A DNA stretch of 64,000 nucleotides from Bradyrhizobium arachidis (GCF_024758505.1 NZ_CP077970.1:5580001-5644000), one strand, 5' to 3'. Shown: positions 50,664 to 59,908, numbered from the stretch's first letter. Numbers and translations are program-made. The notes: a model not told the origin generated them from the letters alone.

Positions 50664-52223
50664 TTACGGCCGGATCGTCATGTTCTCCGGCGGCCCTACC
50701 TTGCGCAGCGGCTCGGCCAGGCGCGCGAACTCGCACAGCAGCGAGCGCGTCTTGCGGGGGTCGATGATCTCCTCGACCCAGAATTTTTCAGCGGAGCGGA
50801 ACGGCGAGCGCAGCTTGTTGAGGCGATCCTCGATCTCCTTCAGCTTCGCAGCCGGGTCCTCCGCCGCATCGATGTCGGCGCGGTAGGCGGCTTCGATGCC
50901 GCCTTCGAGCGGCAGCGAGCCCCAATAGGCCGACGGCCAGGCGTAGCGGATCGAGAAGCGGTCGGCTGGCTGATGCACCACGCCGGCGACGCCAAAGGCG
51001 TTGCGCAGGATCACCGTGCACCATGGCACCGTGGTCTGGTTGACGGCGGCCATGGCGCGGACGCCGTGGCGGATGGTTGCGGCCTTCTCGGCGTCGAGGC
51101 CGATCATGAAGCCCGGGCAGTCCATGAGATAGACGATCGGCAGATGAAAGGTTTCGGCAAAGTCGACCCAGCGCACCACCTTCTGGCAGGCGTCCGCCGT
51201 CCATGAGCCGCCATAGTGGAAGGGATCGCTGGCGAGCACCATCACCGCCCTGCCCTCGAGCCGCGCGAGGCCAACGATGATCGGCTTGCCAAAGTTGCTG
51301 GCGACCTCGAAGAACGAACCCTTGTCGACGACGGCATCGATGATCGGCCGCATCTTGTAGACCTGGCGGCGGCCGCGCGGCACCGCTTTCATCAGGGCTT
51401 CCTCGGTGCGCTCCGGATCATCCTGGCATGGCAGCGTCGGCGGCAATTCGTAGACCGACGACGGCAGGTAGGACAAAAAGCGCCGTGCGCAGACAAACGC
51501 CTCTTCCTCGGTCTCGACCGCATGGTCGATCGCGCCGGCCTTCGTCTGGATGTCAGCGCCGCCGAGATCCTGTTTTGACAAATCCTGCCCGAGCCGTTTC
51601 ACGACCGGGGGACCTGCGACAAACATCGCGGACGTCTTGGTCATGATGGAGTAATGGCTCGCCGCAAGGCGCGCCGCGCCAAGCCCGGCCACGGAGCCGA
51701 GGCCGAGTGCGACGACCGGCACGCGGGACAGATTCTCCGTCGTGAAGCGATACCAGCGGGTGCCGCCGATGCCGCCAGGCAGATTGGCCGCGCCCTTGGT
51801 CTCGATCGTCTTGACCGAACCACCGCCACCCGAGCCTTCGATGATGCGGATGATGGGCAGGCGGAAATCGTGCGCCATCTCCTCGGCCATCAACGGCTTT
51901 GCCGAGATCGAGGCGTCGGCCGAGCCGCCGCGCACGGTAAAATCGTCGCCGACTACGACGATTGTGCGGCCGTCGACGCGCGCGCGGCCGAACACGCAGT
52001 TCGCCGGCGTCACATGCTTGAGGTCGCCTTTCTGGTCGTATTCGCCGATGCCGGAGACCGCACCGATCTCGTGAAAGCTGCTCTTGTCGACCAGTTTTCC
52101 GATGCGCTCCCGAACCGTCAGCCGGCCCTGGTCATGCTGTCGCTTGACCTTGTCAACGCCTCCCATCTCGCGCGCGAACGCTTCGCGCCGAGCGAGCTCG
52201 TCGAGTTCCGGCTTCCAGGTCAT
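50664..52223 (-). CDS. Acyl-CoA carboxylase carboxyltransferase (beta) subunit
   Basis: A 519-aa carboxyltransferase with two crotonase-like halves, as in propionyl-CoA, methylcrotonyl-CoA and geranyl-CoA carboxylases. The N-terminal half begins MTWKPELDELARREAF...RQHDQGRLTVRERI, and GSGGGGSVKTIETKG and PGFMIGLDAEKAATIRHG are the oxyanion regions. It carboxylates an acyl-CoA using biotin from a partner. A biotinyl carrier protein gene is ~1 kb away on the opposite strand; no biotin carboxylase gene is in the window. The start overlaps the IclR 3' end by 71 bp. Confidence 0.87.
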   Translation of the reverse strand: MTWKPELDELARREAFAREMGGVDKVKRQHDQGRLTVRERIGKLVDKSSFHEIGAVSGIGEYDQKGDLKHVTPANCVFGRARVDGRTIVVVGDDFTVRGGSADASISAKPLMAEEMAHDFRLPIIRIIEGSGGGGSVKTIETKGAANLPGGIGGTRWYRFTTENLSRVPVVALGLGSVAGLGAARLAASHYSIMTKTSAMFVAGPPVVKRLGQDLSKQDLGGADIQTKAGAIDHAVETEEEAFVCARRFLSYLPSSVYELPPTLPCQDDPERTEEALMKAVPRGRRQVYKMRPIIDAVVDKGSFFEVASNFGKPIIVGLARLEGRAVMVLASDPFHYGGSWTADACQKVVRWVDFAETFHLPIVYLMDCPGFMIGLDAEKAATIRHGVRAMAAVNQTTVPWCTVILRNAFGVAGVVHQPADRFSIRYAWPSAYWGSLPLEGGIEAAYRADIDAAEDPAAKLKEIEDRLNKLRSPFRSAEKFWVEEIIDPRKTRSLLCEFARLAEPLRKVGPPENMTIRP

Positions 52224-53130
52224 TCACTCCCTCCGACGTGATGGGCTTGTTATTGTTATGAACCGCCACCGCAATCGGCTTCCGTTCGAGGCGAGAGTTG
52301 AGGAAATCGCCTTCGGCACCTTCGAGCAGGCCACCCACGGCACGGCCGAGCTCGATCATCAGCGGCGCGACTTCGCGATGCAGCCGCTCTTCGTCATACA
52401 TCGCCGCCAGCAGGCCGATCGTGACCACGACGACGGTCTGGTATTGCGGCGACCACAGCGGCACCGCGAGGCCGTTGATGTGCGGGCTCCACAGCCCGCA
52501 GGTCACGACATAGCCATGCTCGCGCAAAAACTGGCGATTGGCCTCGATGCGCGGCTTCAACAGCTTTGCGGAATCTGGGACCTCGCGCTCCATCTCTGCA
52601 ATCAAGGCATCACCGATCTCCGGCTGAAGCGCCGCCGTGTAGGCCGCGCCCGCCGCGGTGGAGGCCATCGAGATGCGGCTGCCCGTGACCTCGTGCAGGC
52701 CGAGCGCGCTCGCCGAGCGTGCGAACTCGAAATAGACCAGATGGAAACGATCGGGGATGACGAAGCCGACGGTGCCGGGCAATTGCTCGGCGACGTCAGC
52801 CAAGCGCTGGCGGATCAGGTTGCGAAGCTGAAGGCCCTTCATCATCGAGGAGCTCATCGCCACCGCGCTCGGGCCGATGCGGTATTTCTGATCGCGCGGC
52901 AGATAAACGAGCTGGCCCATCCGGGTCAGCGTGTGGGTCAGGCGCGATACGGTCGATCGCGGCAGGCCGCAGCGATTTGAGATTTCGAGATTGCCGAGCC
53001 GGGCTTCGTGGCCCTCGAAGCATCGCAACACATCGAATGCGCGCGATACGACCTGGATGACATCACCCTCGCCTGATCCATCACCGGCGAGCATTCCTTG
53101 CTTACTCAAGCGCTCCGAACGTCGTCCCAT
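52153..53130 (-). CDS. IclR-family transcriptional regulator
   Basis: A 325-aa IclR protein. The winged helix-turn-helix lies near residues 40-90 (GNLEISNRCGLPRSTVSRLTHTLTRMG), with the effector domain after it (about 105-280). The last ~45 residues are a charged tail that overlaps the carboxyltransferase gene in another frame by 71 bp; this tail is not normal for the family, so it could be non-essential or the annotated stop could be late. It is divergent from the biotinyl protein gene and just upstream of the carboxyltransferase, so it probably regulates both. Confidence 0.82.
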   Translation of the reverse strand: MGRRSERLSKQGMLAGDGSGEGDVIQVVSRAFDVLRCFEGHEARLGNLEISNRCGLPRSTVSRLTHTLTRMGQLVYLPRDQKYRIGPSAVAMSSSMMKGLQLRNLIRQRLADVAEQLPGTVGFVIPDRFHLVYFEFARSASALGLHEVTGSRISMASTAAGAAYTAALQPEIGDALIAEMEREVPDSAKLLKPRIEANRQFLREHGYVVTCGLWSPHINGLAVPLWSPQYQTVVVVTIGLLAAMYDEERLHREVAPLMIELGRAVGGLLEGAEGDFLNSRLERKPIAVAVHNNNKPITSEGVNDLEAGTRRARSARSVRARDGRR

Positions 53131-53226
53131 GTTCCCTACCAGTTGTTCCGCTGTGCGGAATTAAATTCCGCTTGAAGGACACGCTACATCAGGCATTTTG
53201 CGACCACAAACAAAAAGGCGAATGGC

Positions 53227-53448
53227 ATGCCAGATATCAAGATTGTCACGGAGGTCGCAGGACGCGTCTGCGCGCTTCCCGTTGAGGTTGGAGGAAGCGT
53301 CGCAGATGGCGACGAAATTGCATTCGTCGAAGCCATGAAGATGGAGATCCCGGTTCCCTCGCCTGCGGCGGGCACGCTCACATCGCTTCTCGTCCAGCTC
53401 GACGATGTCGTTGCCGAAGGTCAGGCGATCGCGATCCTGAGGCGCTGA
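53227..53448 (+). CDS. Biotinyl carrier protein (biotin attachment domain)
   Basis: A 73-aa protein that is a single biotinyl domain with FVEAMKMEIPV (biotin Lys38). It can carry carboxybiotin for the carboxyltransferase encoded across the IclR gene. It starts at 53227 in the spacer between the divergent IclR gene and the transporter genes. No biotin carboxylase is nearby, so the complex must recruit one from elsewhere. Confidence 0.9.
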   Translation: MPDIKIVTEVAGRVCALPVEVGGSVADGDEIAFVEAMKMEIPVPSPAAGTLTSLLVQLDDVVAEGQAIAILRR

Positions 53449-53618
53449 TCAAATATCGTCTTGCGAGCAGACGCCGCGACAAACTGTCTGCGGGATTGGG
53501 GTCGCGGTACGGCGTTGCCATCGCCTGATCGCGGTGACATGATCGATCCAAGCAAAAAATCCTCGTGAAAAAGCGAGGAACTTCGCTGCGAAATGCGAAG
53601 GACACTGGAGGGAGAAAC

Positions 53619-54782
53619 ATGCTTCGTGGGCTGTTCGTGCTTGCGCCTGCCTTGGTGGCAGGCATTTCTTTTGCGTCTACACGCTATGCCGTCGCTGACG
53701 ACGTCAAGCTTCCGCCGACACTGACATTCACGGCCTACGACACTGGCACCGCCGGCTTCAACATCGCCGTCGGCGTCGGCAAGATGATGAAGGACAAATA
53801 CGCGACCGACGTCCGCGTGCTGCCGGCCGGCAATGACGTCGCGCGGCTCGCGCCACTGCGCGCCAAGCGCGCGGCCTCCGCGGCGATGGGATCCGGCACT
53901 TACTTTGCGCAGGAAGGCGTGTTCGAGTTCGGCGCTAGGGAATGGGGACCGCAGGCGCTGCAGCTCATGCTGTCCTCGGTCGACTGCAATTGCGGCTCGC
54001 TCGCCGTTGCGGCCGATGCCGGCGTCAAGGAGCTGAAGGACCTGAAGGGCAAGCGCGTCGGCTTCGTCGTCGGCTCGCCTGCGCTGAACCAAAACTCGCT
54101 CGCCGTGCTCGCTTTTGCAGGACTGACGCAAAGCGACGTCAAGGTCGTCGAGTTCGCAAGCTATGGCGCGATGTGGAAGGGCCTGATCAACAACGACACC
54201 GACGCCGCCTTCGGCACCACCATTACCGGCCCCGCCAAGGAAGCCGAGACCTCGCCGCGCGGCCTGGTCTGGCCGCCGCTGCCCGCCAGCGACAAGGAAG
54301 GCTGGGCGCGCATGCTCAAGGTCGGCTCGTTCTTCTTCCCGCAGCTTGCGACCTGCGGCGCCGGCATCTCGAAGGAGAAGCCGGTCGAGCTCGGCAACTA
54401 CCCCTACCCGATCTTCGTCGCCTACGCGGCGCAACCCGCCGACCAGGTCTACGCCATGACCAAGGCGATGATCGTCAACTACGACACCTACAAGGACTCC
54501 GCACCCGGCGCCGGTGGTCTGGCCGCCGACCGCCAGACCAAGAACTGGGTGGTGCCGGTGCACCCGGGTGCCGTGAAGGCGCTGAAGGAAGCCGGGCAAT
54601 GGAGCGACGCGCAAGAAGCCCATAACAACGCGCTCTACAAGCGCCAGGACGTGCTGGCGACGGCATGGGCTGACTACGGCAAGTCCAATCCGCCCGCCGA
54701 CGAGAAGGCTTTTCTCGACGGCTGGATGAAGGCGCGCGCCTCTGCACTCGCCAAGGCCAACATGCCGAACGGCTTTGATTGA
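53619..54782 (+). CDS. TAXI-family TRAP transporter solute-binding protein
   Basis: A 387-aa periplasmic binding protein with a signal peptide (MLRGLFVLAPALVAGISFA...). The mature domain has the TAXI pattern: LPPTLTFTAYDTGTAGFNIAVGVGKMMKDKY and KGKRVGFVVGSPALNQNSLAVLAFAGL. GGAGGGAGA precedes the ATG at 53619. It is 49 bp before the TRAP permease. TAXI proteins bind small acids such as glutamate or 2-oxoglutarate; the coupled glutaminase suggests glutamine or glutamate (inference). Confidence 0.9.
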   Translation: MLRGLFVLAPALVAGISFASTRYAVADDVKLPPTLTFTAYDTGTAGFNIAVGVGKMMKDKYATDVRVLPAGNDVARLAPLRAKRAASAAMGSGTYFAQEGVFEFGAREWGPQALQLMLSSVDCNCGSLAVAADAGVKELKDLKGKRVGFVVGSPALNQNSLAVLAFAGLTQSDVKVVEFASYGAMWKGLINNDTDAAFGTTITGPAKEAETSPRGLVWPPLPASDKEGWARMLKVGSFFFPQLATCGAGISKEKPVELGNYPYPIFVAYAAQPADQVYAMTKAMIVNYDTYKDSAPGAGGLAADRQTKNWVVPVHPGAVKALKEAGQWSDAQEAHNNALYKRQDVLATAWADYGKSNPPADEKAFLDGWMKARASALAKANMPNGFD

Positions 54783-54831
54783 CAACGGCTAGCTTGCGGC
54801 GAAACTCGGTCAGGATGCGGGGGAAACGGTG

Positions 54832-57060
54832 ATGTCCGAAAACACGGCAGCGCCGGCGAAGAAGATCGAGTTCGAGGACCCGCATCTCTCCGCCGCCGCC
54901 GACTTGCAGGAAGCCGAGGTCACGCGCGTGCGCGCCTTGCGCGGCGCGTGGCGCTGGGCGCTGATCGTGCTGACGGCGGCGACCATCCTGCTCTGCGTCA
55001 ACCAGCAATTCTCGCTGCGCTTCTTCATCGACTACACCCAGCTCAACACCGAATATTTCTACCTGCTGATCGCGCTAATGCTGCCGTTCACGTTCCTGAT
55101 GTTCCCGGGATCGCAGACCGCGCCGCTCGACCGCATCCCCTGGTACGACCTGCTGCTGTTCGCGCTGACATTCGGCTCGGCGATCTGGCTGATGCTCAAC
55201 ATCCGCAAGGCGGCGCAATTCGGCTGGGAGTTCGACGGTGCTCCGACCAACGTCATCGTCGCCGGCCTCATCATGTGGTTTGTGCTGATGGAGGCGCTGC
55301 GCCGCACCGGCGGCTGGAGCCTTTTGCTCAGCGTTCTGCCGTTCACCCTCTATCCAATGTTTGCGGACGCCAAATGGCTCGGACCGTTCCGCGGCACGCA
55401 GTCGACGCTGCAGCAGACCACCGCCTATCACATGCTTTCGGGCGAGAGCCTGCTGGGAATCCCGATCCAGGCGTTTGCCGACACCGTCATCGGCTTCCTG
55501 GTGTTCGGCACCGCGCTGATGATGACGGGTGCCGGAAAATTCTTCATCAACATCGCCTTTGCGATGTGCGGCACGTTCCGTGGCGGCGCGGCAAAGGTCT
55601 GCGTGTTCGCCTCCGGCCTGCTCGGCACCGTGGGCGGCAGCATCGTCTCCAACGTGCTGACCGCCGGTACCATGACCATCCCGGCCATGAAGAAGACGGG
55701 GTTCACCCCGTCCTATTCCGGCGCGATCGAGGCTTGTGCATCGACCGGCGCGGTGCTGGCACCGCCGGTGCTTGGGGCCACCGCCTTCGTGATGGCGCAG
55801 TTCATGAACACGGGTTATGCGGATGTCGCACTCGCCGCGACCATTCCGTCGGTGCTGTATTATGTCGGCCTGTTCGCGCAGGTCGACGCCTACGCCGCCC
55901 GCCACAAGCTGAAGGGCATACCGCGCGCCGAGCTGCCGCGCTTCTGGGACGCGTTCAAGGATGGCTGGTACTACCTCTTCGTCATCGTCGTGCTCGTGGT
56001 CATGCTGCTCTATTTCAAGCGCGAGAGCCACGCACCGTTCTACGCATCGGTGCTGCTGGTGATTTTGCACCAGTGGTCGGGACCTGCGCCGTGGAAGCTC
56101 GGCAATACGGCCGTGTTGATCCTCTCGATCGTCGCGACCGCCGCCATGTTCTGGTTCGGCGTTCTCAATGCCGCGCTCTGGGGCATGTGCCTGCTCGCAG
56201 CGCTCAACGAGTTCTTTCCGGGCAAGAACTGGGGCGGCGCGCGCTGGCTGCACTTCCTTGAGCTGAACGGCAAGACCTTCGTCGAGCTGATCGCGATCCT
56301 GGCCGGCTGCGGCCTCCTGATCGGCGCCTTTTCGCTCACCGGCGTGATCTCGAGCCTCGCGAACGACCTCCTCAACATCGCCGGCGGCGACGCTTTCCTG
56401 CTGCTCATCATGTGTGCCGTCACCAGCCTGATCCTCGGCCTCGGGCTGACCACGACGTCCTGCTACATCTTCCTCGCCATTTTGGTGGCGCCGGCGCTGG
56501 AGAAGCTCGGGCTCAACAAGATGGCCGTGCACATGTTCATCTTCTACTGGGGCATGCTGTCCTCGATCACGCCGCCGGTCGCGATCGCTTCCTTCGCGGC
56601 GGCCGGCATCGCCGGTGCGCCTGCGATGAAGACGGGCTGGGAGAGCATGTGGGTCGGCAGCATCATCTACTTCATTCCGTTCTTCTTCGTGCTGAACCCG
56701 GCGCTGCTGCTCCAGGGCAGCAACCCTTACCCTGAGGCGCTCGGGCTCACGGCGCTGGCGTGTTTCGGTATCGTCTTCATCTGCGGGGGCATCCAGGGCT
56801 ACCAGGCCTATGTCGGCGATCTCCGCAACGCCGGGTTCATGGAATGGCCGATCCGCATTCTACTGGTCATCGGCGGCTTCGTGATCGCGACACCCGGCGG
56901 CGGGATCATGCCGCTGTCGCAGATGCAGGTGACGTTGCTCGGGCTCGCAATCCTGCTGCCGACGCTTCTGATCGCGCTGCTGCTGGTTCGGCGGCAGGCT
57001 GCCTGCCCTACCGGACGGGTTGCGCGTGCGCTGATTGCGTTGCACAACAGGAGGCGATGA
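54832..57060 (+). CDS. TRAP transporter fused permease (DctQ-DctM type)
   Basis: A 742-aa membrane protein with ~16 hydrophobic segments: an N-terminal DctQ-like region fused to a DctM-like part. It forms the membrane component for the TAXI binding protein. Characteristic motifs include GTVGGSIVSNVLTAGTMTIPAMKKTGF and SSITPPVAIASFAAAGIAGAP. The ATG at 54832 is preceded by GCGGGGGAAAC. The stop overlaps the next gene (ATGA at 57057-57060), so the glutaminase gene is translationally coupled. Confidence 0.9.
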   Translation: MSENTAAPAKKIEFEDPHLSAAADLQEAEVTRVRALRGAWRWALIVLTAATILLCVNQQFSLRFFIDYTQLNTEYFYLLIALMLPFTFLMFPGSQTAPLDRIPWYDLLLFALTFGSAIWLMLNIRKAAQFGWEFDGAPTNVIVAGLIMWFVLMEALRRTGGWSLLLSVLPFTLYPMFADAKWLGPFRGTQSTLQQTTAYHMLSGESLLGIPIQAFADTVIGFLVFGTALMMTGAGKFFINIAFAMCGTFRGGAAKVCVFASGLLGTVGGSIVSNVLTAGTMTIPAMKKTGFTPSYSGAIEACASTGAVLAPPVLGATAFVMAQFMNTGYADVALAATIPSVLYYVGLFAQVDAYAARHKLKGIPRAELPRFWDAFKDGWYYLFVIVVLVVMLLYFKRESHAPFYASVLLVILHQWSGPAPWKLGNTAVLILSIVATAAMFWFGVLNAALWGMCLLAALNEFFPGKNWGGARWLHFLELNGKTFVELIAILAGCGLLIGAFSLTGVISSLANDLLNIAGGDAFLLLIMCAVTSLILGLGLTTTSCYIFLAILVAPALEKLGLNKMAVHMFIFYWGMLSSITPPVAIASFAAAGIAGAPAMKTGWESMWVGSIIYFIPFFFVLNPALLLQGSNPYPEALGLTALACFGIVFICGGIQGYQAYVGDLRNAGFMEWPIRILLVIGGFVIATPGGGIMPLSQMQVTLLGLAILLPTLLIALLLVRRQAACPTGRVARALIALHNRRR

Positions 57061-58904
57061 AACCGCAATCGCCCGCCGCCGACGCCTGGACCCGCTCGAA
57101 CCCGCCCTTGCTGCGGTTTCTCAACACTTGCCTCAATGAATTCTCGGCGGAGACGTCCGGCACCGTGGCCGACTACATCCCCGAGCTCGGCAAGGCCGAC
57201 CCTGCCCATTTTGGCATCAGCCTCGCGACCCTGGACGGTCATGTCTACGAGGTCGGCGACAGCCGGGTCCCCTTCACCATCCAGTCGATGTCAAAACCGT
57301 TCGTGTTCGCCCTGGCGCTGGACATGCTGGGCGCCACCAAGGTGGAAAGCGCGATCGGCGTCGAGCCCTCGGGCGACCCCTTCAACTCGATCCGCCTCAA
57401 CGCCGACAATCATCCCTTCAATCCGATGGTGAACGCCGGCGCGATCGCCTGCACCGGGCTGATCCACGGCAGCAAGGGCGATGCCGCGTTCGAGGAGATC
57501 CGCAAGGCGCTCGGACGCTTCGCCGGGCGCGAGCTCGACGTCGACGAGGCCGTCTACACCTCGGAAAGCCAGACCGGCGACCGCAACCGCGCCATCGCTT
57601 ATCTCCTGAAGACCAATTCGGTCATCGCCGACAATGTGGCTGCCGTGCTCGACGTCTATTTCCGGCAATGCGCCGTTTTGGTCACGGCGCGCGACATTGC
57701 CGTGATGGCCGCAACCCTCGCCAATCGTGGCATCAATCCCGTCACCGGCGAACAGGTGATGACGCCCTACGCTATCTCGCGCACGCTGTCGGTAATGACC
57801 TCGTCGGGCATGTACGACTACGCCGGCGAGTGGATCTACCGCATCGGCATTCCCGCCAAGAGCGGCGTCGGCGGCGGCATTTTGGCCGCGCTCCCCGCCC
57901 GGCTCGGGCTCGGCAGCTATTCGCCAAAGCTCGACAAGCACGGCAACAGCGTGCGCGGCATCAAGGTCTGCGAGGCCCTGTCCTCGCACTACGACCTTCA
58001 CATGCTCAATCGCAGCGACGACGCGCGCAACGCCGTTATCGCCGACTACGACATCGGCAAGAGTCCGTCACGGCGCGTCCGCCGCCCGCAGGAGCGCGAA
58101 ATCATCGCCGCGCATGACCAGGATGTGCGGATCATCGAGCTGGTCGGCACGCTGTCGCTCTCCGCGGTAGATTATGTTTCGCGGCGACTCGCGGCCCGGC
58201 CGCGGCCGCAATTCGTGATCTTCGACCTTCACCGCGTCACCTCTACCACCCGCGCCGGCGCGCGGCTCATCGCCGAAGCCTTTGCGGAGCTCGCAGCGCT
58301 TAACATCACCGTCGTCATATCAGGTGTCAAACGCGCATCGAGGGAATGGGATAGCTTGCGGGAATGGACGGCAGAGCTGAGGAACGTCCGCGACTTCTAT
58401 TTGCTCGATACCGCCATCGAATGGGTCGAAGACCAGATCGTCTACCGCTACGGCGGCTCGATCGATTTTCACGAGACCACCGAGCTTGCCGAACAGCCGC
58501 TGCTCGCCGGCCTTACCGACGAAGAGCTGACCGACCTCGCCTCGCTCTGCACGATCAGGAACTATCAGGCCGGCGAGAAGATCGTCGCCACCGGCGATCC
58601 CGCCAATTCCCTGTTCTTCCTGCGCTCGGGTGCCGTGCATGTCACGCTGACGGACGGCGTGCGGCTGGCGACGCTGACCGCGGGCATGGCCTTTGGCGAA
58701 ATGGCGCTACTCGAATCCACCCGCTCCGCCGACGTGCTGGCTGATATATCGGCCACCGCTTACGAAGTCGCGCTCGGGGACTTTGAGCGCTTCCGCAAGC
58801 AGCATCCACGCGCCGGCGAGCGCATCATGCGCAACCTCGCGCAACTGCTCGCCGACCGCCTGATCGTAGCGAATGCGAGGGTGGATATCCTGACGTCGAT
58901 GTAG
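57057..58904 (+). CDS. glsA: Glutaminase fused to STAS and cyclic-nucleotide-binding domains
   Basis: A 615-aa protein with three domains. Residues ~1-325: glutaminase of the beta-lactamase fold; catalytic Ser77 and Lys80 in TIQSMSKPF, NPMVNAGAI, TSSGMYDYAGEW and KSGVGGG motifs. Residues ~355-460: STAS/anti-sigma-antagonist-like domain. Residues ~483-600: cyclic-nucleotide-binding domain with phosphate-binding cassette FGEMALLESTRSADV (Glu548, Arg556). AGGAGGCG precedes the ATG at 57057, which overlaps the TRAP stop by ATGA. It would deamidate glutamine to glutamate under control of a second messenger and a STAS partner. Confidence 0.9.
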   Translation: MKPQSPAADAWTRSNPPLLRFLNTCLNEFSAETSGTVADYIPELGKADPAHFGISLATLDGHVYEVGDSRVPFTIQSMSKPFVFALALDMLGATKVESAIGVEPSGDPFNSIRLNADNHPFNPMVNAGAIACTGLIHGSKGDAAFEEIRKALGRFAGRELDVDEAVYTSESQTGDRNRAIAYLLKTNSVIADNVAAVLDVYFRQCAVLVTARDIAVMAATLANRGINPVTGEQVMTPYAISRTLSVMTSSGMYDYAGEWIYRIGIPAKSGVGGGILAALPARLGLGSYSPKLDKHGNSVRGIKVCEALSSHYDLHMLNRSDDARNAVIADYDIGKSPSRRVRRPQEREIIAAHDQDVRIIELVGTLSLSAVDYVSRRLAARPRPQFVIFDLHRVTSTTRAGARLIAEAFAELAALNITVVISGVKRASREWDSLREWTAELRNVRDFYLLDTAIEWVEDQIVYRYGGSIDFHETTELAEQPLLAGLTDEELTDLASLCTIRNYQAGEKIVATGDPANSLFFLRSGAVHVTLTDGVRLATLTAGMAFGEMALLESTRSADVLADISATAYEVALGDFERFRKQHPRAGERIMRNLAQLLADRLIVANARVDILTSM

Positions 58905-58910
58905 CCTCGC

Positions 58911-59438
58911 CTAGCCGACGACCTCCGTCACCGGCTGGAGGTCGATCTCAAACGTCTCGAGGAATTTCGATGTCATGATGTAGAAGCCGACCGAGAGCTG
59001 CAATTCGACCAGTGCGCCGGGCGTCAGCTTTGCCGCGATCGCCTTGAACGTCGCGTCAGTCGTCTTGTTCAATTTGACGATCTCATCGGTGAAGGCGAGT
59101 GCTGCGCGCTGCGTTTCGGTAAAGCAGGTCGCGGACTGCCAGTTTACAAGCGCCTCGTTCTGCTCGTCGGTGACGCCGACATTCTTGCCGATGCGCTTGT
59201 GGGCGATGACCTCGTAGGGCGCCTCGCAGAGGATCCCGGTGCGGGTGATAGCAAGTTCCCGCACGATCGGGTCAAGCTCGCCCCTGCTGCGGATCGCGCC
59301 GCCGAGCCGGCAATACTGCACGAAGTAGTCGGGCGAATGCGACATCATGCGAAAGATGTTGGCATTGCGATTCTTGGCGAGAATCTCGCGTGTTCGGTCG
59401 GATGCTATCGCGGGATCGGCGTAGTCGATACGAGCCAT
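58911..59438 (-). CDS. Carboxymuconolactone decarboxylase / AhpD-like family protein
   Basis: A 175-aa helical protein with LAITRTGILCEAPYEVIAHKRIGKNVGVTDEQ, the CMD family core. The AhpD CxxC is incomplete (Cys71-E-A-Pro), with the following His kept, so peroxidase activity through a Cys pair is unlikely; it may be a gamma-carboxymuconolactone decarboxylase-like or other hydrophobic-ligand enzyme. It is convergent with the glutaminase gene, 6 bp apart. Confidence 0.82.
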   Translation of the reverse strand: MARIDYADPAIASDRTREILAKNRNANIFRMMSHSPDYFVQYCRLGGAIRSRGELDPIVRELAITRTGILCEAPYEVIAHKRIGKNVGVTDEQNEALVNWQSATCFTETQRAALAFTDEIVKLNKTTDATFKAIAAKLTPGALVELQLSVGFYIMTSKFLETFEIDLQPVTEVVG

Positions 59439-59695
59439 CAGTCACCTTGGGTCTTGGTTTTATTGTCGTTTTGTCCTCGAATTCCCGAGACTATTCGTGC
59501 GTAGACGCAAGAGCAACATCATCTCTCCAAATTGCCGCCGCATTACTGATCGACCTTGAGACAGTGCAGTGTTCGCTGAGTGGGGACTCATCGAAGCGAA
59601 TGCTCGCCGTGGGGTGTTCCGAGTAAAAAAACTTGACCGTCGGCTGCGCAGCGCGCGCAACGATGAGTCACGCCCAGGTTTAGGGAGAGAACGGC

Positions 59696-59797
59696 ATGAA
59701 GGAAGCCACCAGGAGGGCGGCCTCGGAAGCGCTCGCGCATATGCTGGCGGTGACGGCGATGCTCGTCATCGCCAGCATATTGTTCTACGGGCGTTAG
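59696..59797 (+). CDS. 33-aa single-span membrane peptide
   Basis: ATG 59696 to TAG 59795-59797 encodes MKEATRRAASEALAHMLAVT and ends VIASILFYGR. The first ~14 residues are charged, then one hydrophobic segment. A clear AGGGAGAG Shine-Dalgarno lies 5 bp upstream. No match was recognised. The flanking 59439-59695 (about 257 bp) shows no gene and no clear promoter. Confidence 0.5.
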   Translation: MKEATRRAASEALAHMLAVTAMLVIASILFYGR

Positions 59798-59817
59798 TAG
59801 GCGTTTGGGAGTATTCG

Positions 59818-59900
59818 TCATTCAGGGGTGGCGCCTCGCACAGCGCCAGACCCAGAATTCCCGTTCCAGGCTCGGTCCCTTGGACCGCCCCCGAATGACG
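59818..59900. repeat. Palindromic repeat, decayed CATTC...GAATGAC type
   Basis: CGTCATTCAGGGGTGGCG and CGCCCCCGAATGACG are imperfect inverted ends, with an inner AGAATTC/GAACGGG-like region. It is a degenerate relative of the copies at 30614 and 61418. Confidence 0.65.
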
Positions 59901-59908
59901 AAATCCCG

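Noticed and set aside
53421..54785. Minus-strand open frame (454 codons) opposite the TAXI binding protein
   Set aside because: The plus-strand gene has a signal peptide, a strong ribosome-binding site and family motifs; the minus frame has none.
55075..56532. Minus-strand open frame (485 codons) opposite the TRAP permease
   Set aside because: Composition is His/Arg/Gln-rich antisense of a hydrophobic membrane protein; not a real gene.
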